This document shows positions 7,648 to 17,807 of a stretch of DNA of 64,000 nucleotides, piece after piece. Origin of the DNA: Georgenia sp. M64 (lineage in GTDB: Bacteria; Actinomycetota; Actinomycetes; Actinomycetales; Actinomycetaceae); the NCBI RefSeq assembly GCF_038049925.1, contig NZ_CP145809.1, positions 1,860,001 through 1,924,000 of the forward strand, in the 5' to 3' direction. The stretch's first letter is position 1; every line of letters starts with the position of its first letter. The position numbers and the translations under genes are program-made. Below the pieces are notes generated by a model. It saw only the letters and a program-made list of their open reading frames with translations, was not told where the DNA came from and did not search any database.

Positions 7648-8073
7648 ATGGCGAACGGACCCGACTTCTCAGGTGCCCAGGATCCCGGCCCGTTCTACCA
7701 CGGCACGAAGGCCGACCTGGAGCCGGGGGACGTGCTGGAGCCCGGCTACAGCTCCAACTACGGCGGTCGACGACGGTCGAGCTTCATCTACCTGACCGCG
7801 ACCCTCGATGCGGCCACCTGGGGAGCGGAGCTCGCGGTGGGCGAGGGGAGGGGCAGGATCTACCGTGTGGTGCCCACCGGCCCGATCGAGGACGACCCCA
7901 ACCTGACGGACAAGAGGTTCCCCGGGAACCCGACGCGGTCGTACCGCACCCGGCAGCCGCTGCGCGTGGTCGGCGAGGTCACGGACTGGGCCGGGCATGC
8001 GCCCGAGGTCCTCCAGCGCATGCGGGAGCACCTGGAGGAGCTGGAGCGGCTCGGGGTCGAGGCGATCGACTGA
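7648..8073 (+). CDS. arr: Rifamycin ADP-ribosyltransferase (Arr family)
   Basis: 141 aa from ATG 7648, the usual Arr length (~140). Motifs follow Arr-ms closely: GPFYHGTKADLEPGD with the NAD-binding His, SSNYGG, SSFIYLTATLDAATWGAELA with the key Tyr, and GPIEDDPNLTDKRFPGNPTRSYR with the catalytic Asp region. Arr transfers ADP-ribose from NAD+ to the C23 hydroxyl of rifampicin, inactivating it. Single gene in the accessory zone next to the dif-like site; no transfer genes nearby. Activity is predicted, not shown. Confidence 0.9.
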   Translation: MANGPDFSGAQDPGPFYHGTKADLEPGDVLEPGYSSNYGGRRRSSFIYLTATLDAATWGAELAVGEGRGRIYRVVPTGPIEDDPNLTDKRFPGNPTRSYRTRQPLRVVGEVTDWAGHAPEVLQRMREHLEELERLGVEAID

Positions 8074-8214
8074 GCGGCCCGACACGCCGAGCGTGGTCCG
8101 TGCTGGAGGGTGGGGTGATCCGTATCGTCGATGGCCGGTGCTCATGGGGGAGCGCCACACCGAGTAGGCGACGGGGCCGGGCGCAGACCGGCACCACGAC
8201 GGAGGCGGGCGGAC

Positions 8215-8400
8215 ATGACAACGACCACCACCGAACAGGCGGCGCTCACCTATGCCGAGGCCGCGTACCTGATGTGGCTGGAGTGGGAGGAGCGGCGCCA
8301 GCGCGACGGTGCGCCGCCGATGATGCCGTGGGACAGGATGTCGGAGCCCTTCCGACGACTGCTGGTCCTCGGGCGCTACGGCAACCGGGTGTCCGACTGA
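8215..8400 (+). CDS. Small hypothetical protein (61 aa)
   Basis: MTTTTTEQAALTYAEAAYL start, then MWLEWEERRQRDG; acidic/aromatic helix with no membrane segment and no recognised family. ATG 8215 has a GGAGGCGGGC sequence upstream, supporting translation. Sits between arr and the pterin dehydratase fusion. Could be a real small accessory protein; evidence is limited to the ribosome site and amino-acid composition. Confidence 0.45.
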   Translation: MTTTTTEQAALTYAEAAYLMWLEWEERRQRDGAPPMMPWDRMSEPFRRLLVLGRYGNRVSD

Positions 8401-8533
8401 CGTCAGGTCCGGGTCTCCGGTCGCCCCGGTCCGAGCTCGACACGCCGGTGCGTCGGCAGGCGCAGGCAAGAGCGGCAGGTCCGACCGCCCAACTGCCGGC
8501 GCTGCGGGCGGGTCAGGCATATTCTCCCCGTCC

Positions 8534-9241
8534 ATGGACATGCTGAGGGGCGACCAGATCGCCGAGGCCGGGCTGAGCGACTGGCGCAAGCTCGCGCAGG
8601 GCCTGCACGCCCGCTACCTGGTCGACGACTTCGGCACCAGCGCCCGGTTCGTCGCCGCGGTGAGCGAGGCGGGGGACGCGCTCGCACACCACCCGAGCGT
8701 CTCGATCGGCAGAGGCTACGTCGACCTCAGGCTGATCAGCGCCGACGCCGTCTACCGTGACGGCGAGGGCACCGAGCACCTCGTCGAGTGGGTGACCCAG
8801 CGAGACGTCGACCTCGCGCGCCGGATCACCGAGATCGCTGCCGACCAGAGGATCGCTGCCGACCCGGCCTCGGTCAGCCACATCGAGCTCGGCCTCGACA
8901 CGGCGCGCTCCGCGACCATCGCCCCGGTGTGGGCCGCCCTGCTGACCGGCAGCGCCGAGGCCCAGGGCCGCGGGTCTCCCAGCGACGAGATCCGCGACGC
9001 CACGGGACGGGTCCCGAACCTGTGGTTCGGGGACGCGGACGAGCACGAGACGCCACGGCAGCGGTTCCACCTCGAGGTCTATGTGGCGCCCGAGGTGGCC
9101 GAGCGACGGATCTCCGCCGCCGTCGCCGCGGGCGGGACCGTCGTCGACGACAGCAACGCGCCCTCGCTCACCGTGATCGCCGACCAGGACGGCAACACGG
9201 GAGTCGTGTGCGTCGACGTCTCGGCCGCGACGAGGGCCTGA
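8534..9241 (+). CDS. Pterin-4a-carbinolamine dehydratase / VOC domain fusion protein
   Basis: 235 aa. Residues ~1-100 resemble pterin-4a-carbinolamine dehydratase: DWRKLAQGLHARYLV, FVAAVSEAGDALAHHPSVSI with the HH pair, GYVDLRLIS, WVTQRDVDLARRI. Residues ~110-230 resemble a glyoxalase/VOC domain (HIELGLDTA, LWFGDADEHETPRQRFHLEVYV, IADQDGNTGVVCVDV). The fusion is recurrent in actinobacteria. No aromatic amino-acid hydroxylase is nearby, so a role in pterin recycling is uncertain. ATG 8534; ATG 8540 is equally possible. Confidence 0.75.
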   Translation: MDMLRGDQIAEAGLSDWRKLAQGLHARYLVDDFGTSARFVAAVSEAGDALAHHPSVSIGRGYVDLRLISADAVYRDGEGTEHLVEWVTQRDVDLARRITEIAADQRIAADPASVSHIELGLDTARSATIAPVWAALLTGSAEAQGRGSPSDEIRDATGRVPNLWFGDADEHETPRQRFHLEVYVAPEVAERRISAAVAAGGTVVDDSNAPSLTVIADQDGNTGVVCVDVSAATRA

Positions 9242-9265
9242 GGAGGCCACCGTCCCGTCGTCACC

Positions 9266-9298
9266 GACCGGGAAGTGGGTCGCTGACGGGGAAGTGGG
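9266..9298 (+). repeat. Two direct copies of GAC(C/G)GGGAAGTGGG
   Basis: Copies at 9266-9279 and 9285-9298, 19 bp apart, about 47 bp left of the dif-like site. Both point towards the site. They could be repeated orienting/loading motifs for the DNA translocase, or a plain duplication; not recognised. Confidence 0.5.
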
Positions 9299-9344
9299 GC
9301 GGTCTGCGGGCATCGGTGCATCTGAGACCCGGCACCAATCCGCT

Positions 9345-9372
9345 ATCTGACATAACGTCCATTATCGGATGT
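9345..9372. other. dif: dif-like XerC/XerD recombination site
   Basis: Read on the minus strand: XerC arm ACATCCGATAA, 6-bp centre TGGACG, XerD arm TTATGTCAGAT. Compared with E. coli dif, the XerD arm TTATGTTAAAT matches 9 of 11 and the inner ATAA/TTAT pair and the 11-6-11 layout are kept. It is an AT-rich island in GC-rich DNA inside a 196-bp intergenic gap. Gene direction flips here (mostly + to the left, mostly - to the right), as expected at the replication terminus. The alternative is an attachment site of an Xer-using mobile element. Confidence 0.78.
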
Positions 9373-9437
9373 CGGTGACCGAGCGACAGAGGGCACTGCT
9401 GGGGTCCGCACGAGGTTGGGTCGATAGCATCGGCCGG

Positions 9438-9872
9438 ATGACCGCACCGACGCTGTACATCCACCTCCCGGGCACCGCACGTGAGGCGCTGACCTTCTAC
9501 GGGGACGTCTTCGGCTGCGACGTCCGGCTCCACACCTTCGAGGAGTTCGGCAGGACCGACGGTCCGGCCGACGCCGTCGCGCACGGCTACCTCGCGGACG
9601 GGCCGGTCGTCCTCTTCGCCGCTGACGCCGCCGGCGACCAGCCCCCGCTGAGGTGTGACGGGATGATGCTGTCCCTGCTCGGGACCTCGTCCCCGTCGGT
9701 CCTGCGCAGCTGGTTCTCCAGGCTCGCGGCGGGCGGCCGGGTCGTGGACGACCTGCAGCCTCGGCCCTGGGGCGCGACGGACGGCCAGGTCGTCGACCGG
9801 TACGGTCTCCACTGGCTGGTCGGCTTCGAGGGCGACGACGACCGTCACGCGCAGGGCGAGCCCGATGAGTGA
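9438..9872 (+). CDS. VOC-family (PhnB/glyoxalase-like) protein
   Basis: 144 aa, ATG 9438. Opens TLYIHLPGTAREALTFYGDVFGCDVRLHTFEEFG, the PhnB-type vicinal-oxygen-chelate start, and ends DRYGLHWLVGFEGDD; HGYL and the final W/G region fit the usual fold. The common metal-ligand pattern is incomplete, as in many PhnB-like proteins, so substrate is unknown. It overlaps the next gene by 8 bp and is therefore probably co-translated with the mycothiol-type enzyme. Confidence 0.8.
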   Translation: MTAPTLYIHLPGTAREALTFYGDVFGCDVRLHTFEEFGRTDGPADAVAHGYLADGPVVLFAADAAGDQPPLRCDGMMLSLLGTSSPSVLRSWFSRLAAGGRVVDDLQPRPWGATDGQVVDRYGLHWLVGFEGDDDRHAQGEPDE

Positions 9873-10482
9873 CGTCTGGCCGGTCGTCCACGCCGAGCGC
9901 GCGGCGTTGATCAGCGACCTGCACCCGCTCTCGGCGCAGCAGTGGGCCACCCCGTCGCTGTGCCCGGGCTGGGACGTCCACGACGTCCTGGCGCACCTCG
10001 TCAACGACGCCCGGACGACCCGCCTGGGATTCGTGCGCGACCTGATCGCCGCCGGCCTCGACTTCGACAAGGTCAACGCCCGCGGTGTCGCCCGGGCGCG
10101 GTCCGAGGACCCCGGCTGCACGCTGGCGGATTTTCGGACGGTGAGCGGACGTACCACGAGTGCGCCGGCGCCGCCGGCCACCCGGCTCGTGGAGGCGTTC
10201 GTCCACGGGGAGGACATCCGCCGCCCGCTGGGCATCCGTCGCCACTACCCACCGGTCCACGTGGCCGACGCGCTGCGCTACCAGGCGAGAACCAGTGTCC
10301 GGGTCGGCGGCGGCAAGGAACGGGCCGAGCGGCTGCGGATGGTGGCCACCGATACGGACCTCCGCCTCGGCGCGGGCGACGAGGTGCACGGGACGGCCAT
10401 CGCCCTGCTCCTGGCGGTCTCCGGCCGGCCGGTGGGTCCGCACGAGCTCACCGGTCCAGGTGCTGACGCCCTGACGAGGTAG
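9865..10482 (+). CDS. Maleylpyruvate isomerase-family mycothiol-dependent protein (DinB-like)
   Basis: 205 aa. N-terminal MDMPI_N/DinB-like four-helix bundle with LCPGWDVHDVLAHLVNDAR and EAFVHGEDIRRPLGI carrying candidate metal-binding His residues; the C-terminal half holds LGAGDEVHGTAIALLLAVSGRP. Family members use mycothiol, the actinobacterial thiol, as cofactor for isomerase or transferase reactions. Substrate cannot be inferred. Co-translated with the preceding VOC gene. Confidence 0.82.
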   Translation: MSDVWPVVHAERAALISDLHPLSAQQWATPSLCPGWDVHDVLAHLVNDARTTRLGFVRDLIAAGLDFDKVNARGVARARSEDPGCTLADFRTVSGRTTSAPAPPATRLVEAFVHGEDIRRPLGIRRHYPPVHVADALRYQARTSVRVGGGKERAERLRMVATDTDLRLGAGDEVHGTAIALLLAVSGRPVGPHELTGPGADALTR

Positions 10483-10525
10483 CGCGTGGGTACGTGCGCG
10501 TGACATGCCTCGCCGGCTCACCGGC

Positions 10526-11188
10526 TCAGTGGTGCAGCGGCTCCGCGGCGGCGCCGTCCGTGGCCGGGTCCTCGAGGGGCGCGCCACCGAGGGCCTGCTC
10601 CTGCCAGTGCTCGGCCCGCCAGCGTCCCGGCCGGCCGGACAGGACGAGCGCACCGGTGTTCGACACCGCGTTCTGCGCCGCGAAGTCGACGGTGACGTTG
10701 TGGCAGCGCGCAGCGGCCCAGGCGCGGATCATGGCGCCGTGGCTGAAGAGGGCCGCGACCCCGACGCCCGTGCCGGCGACCTCCTCGACGACCTCGTCGA
10801 ACCGGCCCAGGACGGCGGCGGCGTCCTCGTCGGTCCCGGGCATGCGTGCGTGCGGTGCGCCGTCGGCCCACCCGAGGACGATCGACAGGTAGGTCTGGAC
10901 GGACTGCTCGTCGCCGGCCATCTCCAGGTCGCCCGCGGTGATCTCCCGCAGCCCGCGACGGACCTGGACGTCGAGCCCGAGCGCACGTGCCAGCGGGTCG
11001 GCCGTCTGCTGGGTCCGCACGAGCGTGGAGGCGTAGATGGCCTCGATGCCGATCGGTCCGAGCGTGTTCGGCAGTGCGAGCGCCTGCTGCCGGCCGAGGT
11101 CGGTGAGATCCGGGCCGGGCTCGGCGGTGTCGAGCAGGTGGTCGACGTTGGACGGTGTCTGCCCGTGCCGGACGAGAACGAGGCGCAT
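10526..11188 (-). CDS. Histidine phosphatase family (phosphoglycerate mutase-like) protein
   Basis: 220 aa from ATG 11188 (MRLVLVRHGQTPSN). Catalytic LVRHGQT with the phospho-accepting His near residue 8, second motif STLVRTQQTA and FSHGAM with the second His. Typical broad-specificity phosphatase/mutase; substrate unknown. Minus strand, convergent with the preceding + genes, monocistronic. Confidence 0.88.
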   Translation of the reverse strand: MRLVLVRHGQTPSNVDHLLDTAEPGPDLTDLGRQQALALPNTLGPIGIEAIYASTLVRTQQTADPLARALGLDVQVRRGLREITAGDLEMAGDEQSVQTYLSIVLGWADGAPHARMPGTDEDAAAVLGRFDEVVEEVAGTGVGVAALFSHGAMIRAWAAARCHNVTVDFAAQNAVSNTGALVLSGRPGRWRAEHWQEQALGGAPLEDPATDGAAAEPLHH

Positions 11189-11284
11189 GGTTCCGAGTAT
11201 CCCCCGTGGGTCACCTCCGGCGCGCCGCCACGGAGCTGACCAATCTCCCGAACCGCCGGGCACAGGCGCGCCGGCGACGGGCCG

Positions 11285-13681
<2,397 letters not shown>

Positions 13682-13715
13682 GGCTCTCCGTCCGGTCTGG
13701 GGGTCGTTCGGTCCG

Positions 13716-14126
13716 TCAGCGCCGCTCCTGGATGCGGATGAGGTTGCCCGAGGGGTCGCGGATCGCGCAGTCACGCACACCGTACGGCTGCTCGGTCGGC
13801 TCCTGGACGACCTCGACGTCGTCGGCCACGACCCGCCCGAAGGTGCCGTCGAGGTCGCGCGTGGCCAGGTTCACCCCGAAGAAGCTGCCCTTGGCCATCA
13901 GCTCGGAGATGGTGCGGCGCTCGTCGTCGGTCAGCCCCGGCGTCGCGGCGGGCGGGTGCAGGACGATCGAGGTGTCGGGCTGGCCCGCGGGACCGACGGT
14001 GATCCACCGCATCCCCTTGTACCCGACGTCGCCGCGGACCTCGAAGCCGAGGACGTCGCGGTAGAAGGCCAGAGAGGCGTCGGGGTCGGTGTGCGGGAGG
14101 AAGCTCTGGTGAATGGTGAGGTCCAT
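13716..14126 (-). CDS. VOC-family glyoxalase/bleomycin-resistance-like protein
   Basis: 136 aa, ATG 14126. MDLTIHQSFLPHTDPDASLAFYRDVLGFEVRGD start and a VRDCAIRDPSGNLIRIQE end are typical of a single-chain VOC protein with ligand residues His, Glu region and final Glu. Lies between the AraC gene and uvrA2, gaps 5 and 34 bp, so all three are likely one transcript. Substrate unknown; may bind or detoxify the same compound sensed by the regulator. Confidence 0.85.
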   Translation of the reverse strand: MDLTIHQSFLPHTDPDASLAFYRDVLGFEVRGDVGYKGMRWITVGPAGQPDTSIVLHPPAATPGLTDDERRTISELMAKGSFFGVNLATRDLDGTFGRVVADDVEVVQEPTEQPYGVRDCAIRDPSGNLIRIQERR

Positions 14127-14131
14127 GTCGC

Positions 14132-14614
14132 TCACCGTAGGCGCGGCCCGGCCGAGGACGCTTCTCGATTCCTGACCGGTCGGGTGACCGCCTTGGCGAC
14201 GCACGGCGCCATCCCGGTCGTCGCCGGGCCCGCCTCACGGCGGTAGACGCTGGGCGGCACCCCGACCAGCTCGGCGAACCGGGTGCTGAACGTCCCCAGG
14301 GAGGAGCAGCCCACGGCGAAGCAGACCTCCGTGACGCTGAGGTCGCCGCGGCGCAGCAGGGCCATCGCGCGCTCGATGCGCCGGGTCATGAGGTAGGCGT
14401 AGGGCGACTCGCCGTAGGCCCTGCGGAACTGCCGGCTCAGGTGCCCGGCGGACATGTTCGCGCCGCGGGCGAGCGCCTCGACGTCGAGGGGCTGCGCGTA
14501 CTCGCGGTCGATCCGGTCGCGGACCCGGCGGAGCAGGGCGAGGTCGCGCAGCTGCGCAGCGTCGCGCTGCTGCGCGAGCTCGCGTGACCGTGCGGCGTCA
14601 GCCCGGGTGCTCAC
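14132..14614 (-). CDS. AraC-family transcription regulator
   Basis: 160 aa, GTG 14614. Two helix-turn-helix motifs of AraC type: LDVEALARGANMSAGHLSRQFRRAYGESP and LSVTEVCFAVGCSSLGTFSTRFAELVGVPPS. Only a ~35-residue N-terminal coiled segment precedes the DNA-binding domain, so there is no separate ligand domain. First gene of the AraC-VOC-UvrA2 set, probably controlling it. Tail (GPATTGMAPCVAKAV) is variable. Confidence 0.87.
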   Translation of the reverse strand: MSTRADAARSRELAQQRDAAQLRDLALLRRVRDRIDREYAQPLDVEALARGANMSAGHLSRQFRRAYGESPYAYLMTRRIERAMALLRRGDLSVTEVCFAVGCSSLGTFSTRFAELVGVPPSVYRREAGPATTGMAPCVAKAVTRPVRNREASSAGPRLR

Positions 14615-14669
14615 CCGGACGATCGTGCCACGTCCTGGCGGGCCTCATCCAGGGGCGGCGCGGGCGTCG

Positions 14670-15395
14670 TCACGCCACGGTGCCGTCCGCGGTGGTGGGG
14701 ACCGCGATCCAGGTGGACCGGGCCCGACCCACCAGTCTCCCGTCCTCGCCGTAGAGGGTCGTGGCGGTGAACGACTTGCGGCCCTCGGTCGCGAGGAGCT
14801 GGCCCATGACGACGCAGCGCTCGCCCGGCCGGGTGGTGCCCGGGACCTCGGCGGTGATCCGCCCCAGCACCATGGGGCGGCCCTCGATCGGCGCCGCCCA
14901 GCCGCCGGGGCAGTCCAGGGCGGCCCACGCGAGCTCGGGCCGGCCGGCCAGGTCCGGCGCGACGGCCCACACGCAGGCGGTCCGGCCGTGGTCGATGCGC
15001 CCCGGTCGCAGGCCCATGGCGTCCTCCCCGCGCGCCGTCCCGCACACGAAGCACTCCGGGAAGGGGTGACGCCGGAGCCCCGCGTAGGTGCGTGAGGCCT
15101 CCGCGGCCTCCTCGGGGCCGACCGGGGGGACCGTGACGAGATCGGCAGCCGGGGCCCGCGTCGCCTCGGCCACGAGGTCGTCGCCCAGGCGGAGGGTCAC
15201 GCCGTGTGGGGTCACGCCGTCGTTGGCGGCGTCGGGCTCGACCACCATGGGGGTCTCGAGCGGCGGCGGGAGCCTCAACGTGACCGTGACGGCACCCACG
15301 CCGGCGCCGAGGTGGGCGGCGAGCACACCCGCGGTGTACCCGCCGTTGCCGGACGTCGTCGGGCCACGGAACCGGTGCGGCACGAGCAGTGTCAC
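14670..15395 (-). CDS. Hot-dog fold thioesterase-family protein
   Basis: 241 aa from GTG 15395 (GTG 15404 also possible). FRGPTTSGNGGYTAGVLAAHLG and PECFVCGTARGEDAMGLRPG with WAALDCPGGWA are typical of actinobacterial two-hot-dog thioesterase-like proteins. Likely acts on acyl-CoA-type thioesters; the substrate is unknown. Separated from the AraC gene by ~55 bp on the same strand and divergent from the PIN gene. Confidence 0.72.
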   Translation of the reverse strand: MTLLVPHRFRGPTTSGNGGYTAGVLAAHLGAGVGAVTVTLRLPPPLETPMVVEPDAANDGVTPHGVTLRLGDDLVAEATRAPAADLVTVPPVGPEEAAEASRTYAGLRRHPFPECFVCGTARGEDAMGLRPGRIDHGRTACVWAVAPDLAGRPELAWAALDCPGGWAAPIEGRPMVLGRITAEVPGTTRPGERCVVMGQLLATEGRKSFTATTLYGEDGRLVGRARSTWIAVPTTADGTVA

Positions 15396-15490
15396 GCTGT
15401 GCACGCTAGCGCCGTCGTGCTCGCGCCCGTGGCGCCACGCGGGGCGAGCGCACCGGTGCCCCCCGAACCACGGGATGTCTACGCTGCAGC

Positions 15491-15892
15491 ATGGCTCGCT
15501 ACGCGATCGACGCCCCGACCCTGCTGCACCTGGTGGACGCCGGTCGGCCCGTGCACCCCGGCCACCAGGTCGTCGCGCCCAGGTCGATCCACTCGGCGGC
15601 GCTGGAGCTGCTGCTGGGCGAGGTGCGGCGCGGCGCACGCACCGAGAAGGAGGCCCTGGAGCGCCACGAGCGGATGACGGAGCTGAGGATGCGGCTGCTC
15701 GGTGACCGGGTGTCGCGTCGTATGGCGTGGCAGATCGCGCGGGAGCACGGCTGGGACGGCCTCCGCGACGCCGAGTACCTCGCGATCGCCCGGCTCCAGG
15801 CGGACGCCCTGGTCACCGTCGATCCGGACCTGGCAGCCCGGGCCGCGACGATCACACCGGTGGCCCCGGTCCAGGCCCTGTTCACCGCGTGA
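15491..15892 (+). CDS. PIN-domain protein (VapC-like), no antitoxin visible
   Basis: 133 aa, ATG 15491. YAIDAPTLLHLVD holds the first Asp of a PIN nuclease; the acidic set continues with E (LELLLGEV), D/E (LRDAEYLAIARLQADALVTVDPDLA). The GRPVHPGHQVVAPRSIHSAALELLL segment is conserved across actinobacteria. No antitoxin gene (VapB) of 60-90 aa precedes or follows it, so it may be a solitary regulated RNase rather than a classic toxin pair. Monocistronic, + strand among - neighbours. Confidence 0.78.
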   Translation: MARYAIDAPTLLHLVDAGRPVHPGHQVVAPRSIHSAALELLLGEVRRGARTEKEALERHERMTELRMRLLGDRVSRRMAWQIAREHGWDGLRDAEYLAIARLQADALVTVDPDLAARAATITPVAPVQALFTA

Positions 15893-15913
15893 CCGTACCG
15901 CCGGCGCGGCCGC

Positions 15914-16300
15914 TCAGGAGGGCGGCGCGATGACGTCCCAGAGGTTGCCGTACAGGTCGCGCAGGATGACGACCCGGCCGTGCGGCTCGTCCCGCGGTGT
16001 CTCCGTCGCCTCGGCGCCCGCCTCGAGGGCGGAGGCCAGGGTGGCGTCGAAGTCCTCGACGTGGAGGAAGAACCCGACGCCGCCGCCGAGCTGGTCGCCG
16101 ACCCGGGCGAGCTGCTCCGGCGTGCGGGCCAGGGCCAGCCGGAGGCCCGCGCCGCGTGCCGGTGCACCGACCACCACCCACCGCTTGCCCCCGCCCTGCG
16201 CGGTGTCCTCCAGGAGGCTCAGCCCGAAGGCCCGGGTGTAGAAGGCGATCGCCTCGTCGTAGTCGCGCACCAGCACGGTCACCATCGGCACGTGCGTCAT
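15914..16300 (-). CDS. VOC-family protein
   Basis: 128 aa, ATG 16300. PMVTVLVRDYDEAIAFYTRAFGL at the start, GVGFFLHVEDFDATLASALEAGAE in the middle and VVILRDLYGNLWDVIAPP at the end define a glyoxalase-like fold. Overlaps the esterase gene stop by 4 bp and is thus the last gene of a bioY-esterase-VOC set. Substrate unknown. Confidence 0.85.
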   Translation of the reverse strand: MTHVPMVTVLVRDYDEAIAFYTRAFGLSLLEDTAQGGGKRWVVVGAPARGAGLRLALARTPEQLARVGDQLGGGVGFFLHVEDFDATLASALEAGAEATETPRDEPHGRVVILRDLYGNLWDVIAPPS

Positions 16301-17073
16301 GAGGTCGTGTCCTTCCTGTGCGCCAGCGGGAGCCAGGCGAGGACGTCCTGGATGCGGGCGTCCCAGTACGCCCAGTCGTGCCGACCCGGACCCGCGGACC
16401 ACGTCAGGGGGACGTCCGCGGCCCGTGCGGCGGCGACGAACCTCTCGTTGCCGGGGAGGAGCTCGTCCTCCGTCCCGCACACCGCCCACAGCCGCGGCAC
16501 CGTGGCGGTGTCGACGTCGGCGAGCCGGGCGACGAGGTCGTGGCGGGTCCCGGCGACCGGCCCCGGCCCGAACACGGGCTCGAGATCGGGACGGGCGGAC
16601 CGCAGGCCCGCGAGGTCGAGGACGCCCGAGAGGCTCGCGGCGGCGGCGAACCGCTCGGGCCGGTCCAGCGCCCAGCGGAACGCGCCGTAGCCGCCCATCG
16701 ACAGCCCGGCGACGAAGGTGTCCTCACGACGGTCCGAGACGCGGACGAACCGCTGGACCAGCGCGGGCAGCTCGTCCTGGACGAACTCGCCGTACCGGGA
16801 GCCGTGGTGCTCGTCGACGTAGAAGCTGCGGCCCACCTGGGGCATGACGACGGCGAGGCCGAGCTCGGTGGCGTAGCGCTCGATCGAGGTGCGCCGGACC
16901 CACGTGGTCGCGTCGTCGCTCATGCCGTGCAGGAGGTACAGGACCGGCGGCTCGGCATCGGTGGCCGTGCCGGTCAGGCCGATCTGGGCCGACGTCGGCT
17001 GGGGCAGGATGATCGACATCGACGTCCCCACCCCGAGGACGTCGGAGAAGAAGTCGCAGCGCAGGAGGGCCAA
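16297..17073 (-). CDS. Alpha/beta hydrolase, esterase D / tributyrin-esterase type
   Basis: 258 aa from TTG 17073, chosen because MALLRCDFFSDVLGVGTSMSIILPQ matches the N-terminus of tributyrin esterases; TTG is 5 nt after the bioY stop, suggesting coupled translation. Catalytic motif GLSMGGYGAF (nucleophile Ser), LYLLHGMSDD oxyanion region, and terminal GRHDWAYWDARI with the His. Cytosolic, no signal peptide. Related to S-formylglutathione hydrolases, but substrate is open. Confidence 0.85.
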   Translation of the reverse strand: MALLRCDFFSDVLGVGTSMSIILPQPTSAQIGLTGTATDAEPPVLYLLHGMSDDATTWVRRTSIERYATELGLAVVMPQVGRSFYVDEHHGSRYGEFVQDELPALVQRFVRVSDRREDTFVAGLSMGGYGAFRWALDRPERFAAAASLSGVLDLAGLRSARPDLEPVFGPGPVAGTRHDLVARLADVDTATVPRLWAVCGTEDELLPGNERFVAAARAADVPLTWSAGPGRHDWAYWDARIQDVLAWLPLAHRKDTTS

Positions 17074-17078
17074 GGCCG

Positions 17079-17648
17079 TTACCGCCCGGACGTCCCGAGC
17101 AGGCGCCAGGCGCCCGGCAGGAGCAGCGCGGCCGCAGCGGCCTTGACGACGTCACCCACGAGGAAGGGCAGGACGCCCAGCACGAGGGCGCGCTCGAGGG
17201 AGATGTCGGCGAAACCCATGAGCCACGGCACGCCGGCGGCGTAGACGAGGGCGGTCGCGGCGATCGCGGCGGCCACCATGCGGCCGGCGGAGCGGTCCGC
17301 CCCCCGCCGGGCGAGCGCTCCCGCGAGCAGCGCCGCAGGCAGGTAGCCCAGCGCGTAGCCGAAGGAGGCCGCGGCCCAGCCGGAGCCGCCCCCGGCGAGG
17401 ACCGGGGCGCCCGCCAGGGCGGCGAGCAGGAAGAGCGACATCGCGGCCCCGGCGCGCGCCGGTCCGAGCGCGGAGCCCACGAGGAGCACCGCGAAGGTCC
17501 CCAGGGTCAGCGGGACGGGCGTGAAGGGCAGCGGGACGGCGATCTGGCCGACGACGGCGACCAGGGCCGCCCCGCCGACGACCAGGGCGACGTCGCGGGC
17601 GCGGGAGGCAGGCAGGGCGTCGGCGAGGACGGCGGTGGTGGCGGACAT
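17079..17648 (-). CDS. bioY: BioY biotin transporter substrate-binding subunit
   Basis: 189 aa, ATG 17648. Six hydrophobic segments with the BioY signatures VPLPFTPVPLTLGTFAVLL and GYALGYLPAALLAG, and KAAAAALLLPGAWRLL. S component of an ECF transporter for biotin. No bioM/bioN ATPase or T component is adjacent, so it must use a shared ECF module or act alone as reported for some BioY. Followed by the esterase in a 5-nt linkage. Confidence 0.92.
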   Translation of the reverse strand: MSATTAVLADALPASRARDVALVVGGAALVAVVGQIAVPLPFTPVPLTLGTFAVLLVGSALGPARAGAAMSLFLLAALAGAPVLAGGGSGWAAASFGYALGYLPAALLAGALARRGADRSAGRMVAAAIAATALVYAAGVPWLMGFADISLERALVLGVLPFLVGDVVKAAAAALLLPGAWRLLGTSGR

Positions 17649-17807
17649 GCGTGACTCCCGGGGGCTGGACGGGCACGGGCGGGCCCTAGCATGCCCGAAC
17701 CGGGCGGTCCCCCGCTCCCCCGGTCCGTGCCGTCCCGCCCGCCGGCCGCTCGTGGGCGTTCGTGTGCCGGCGTGGGAGCCACCTCACACGGGCGGCACGG
17801 CTCTCCT

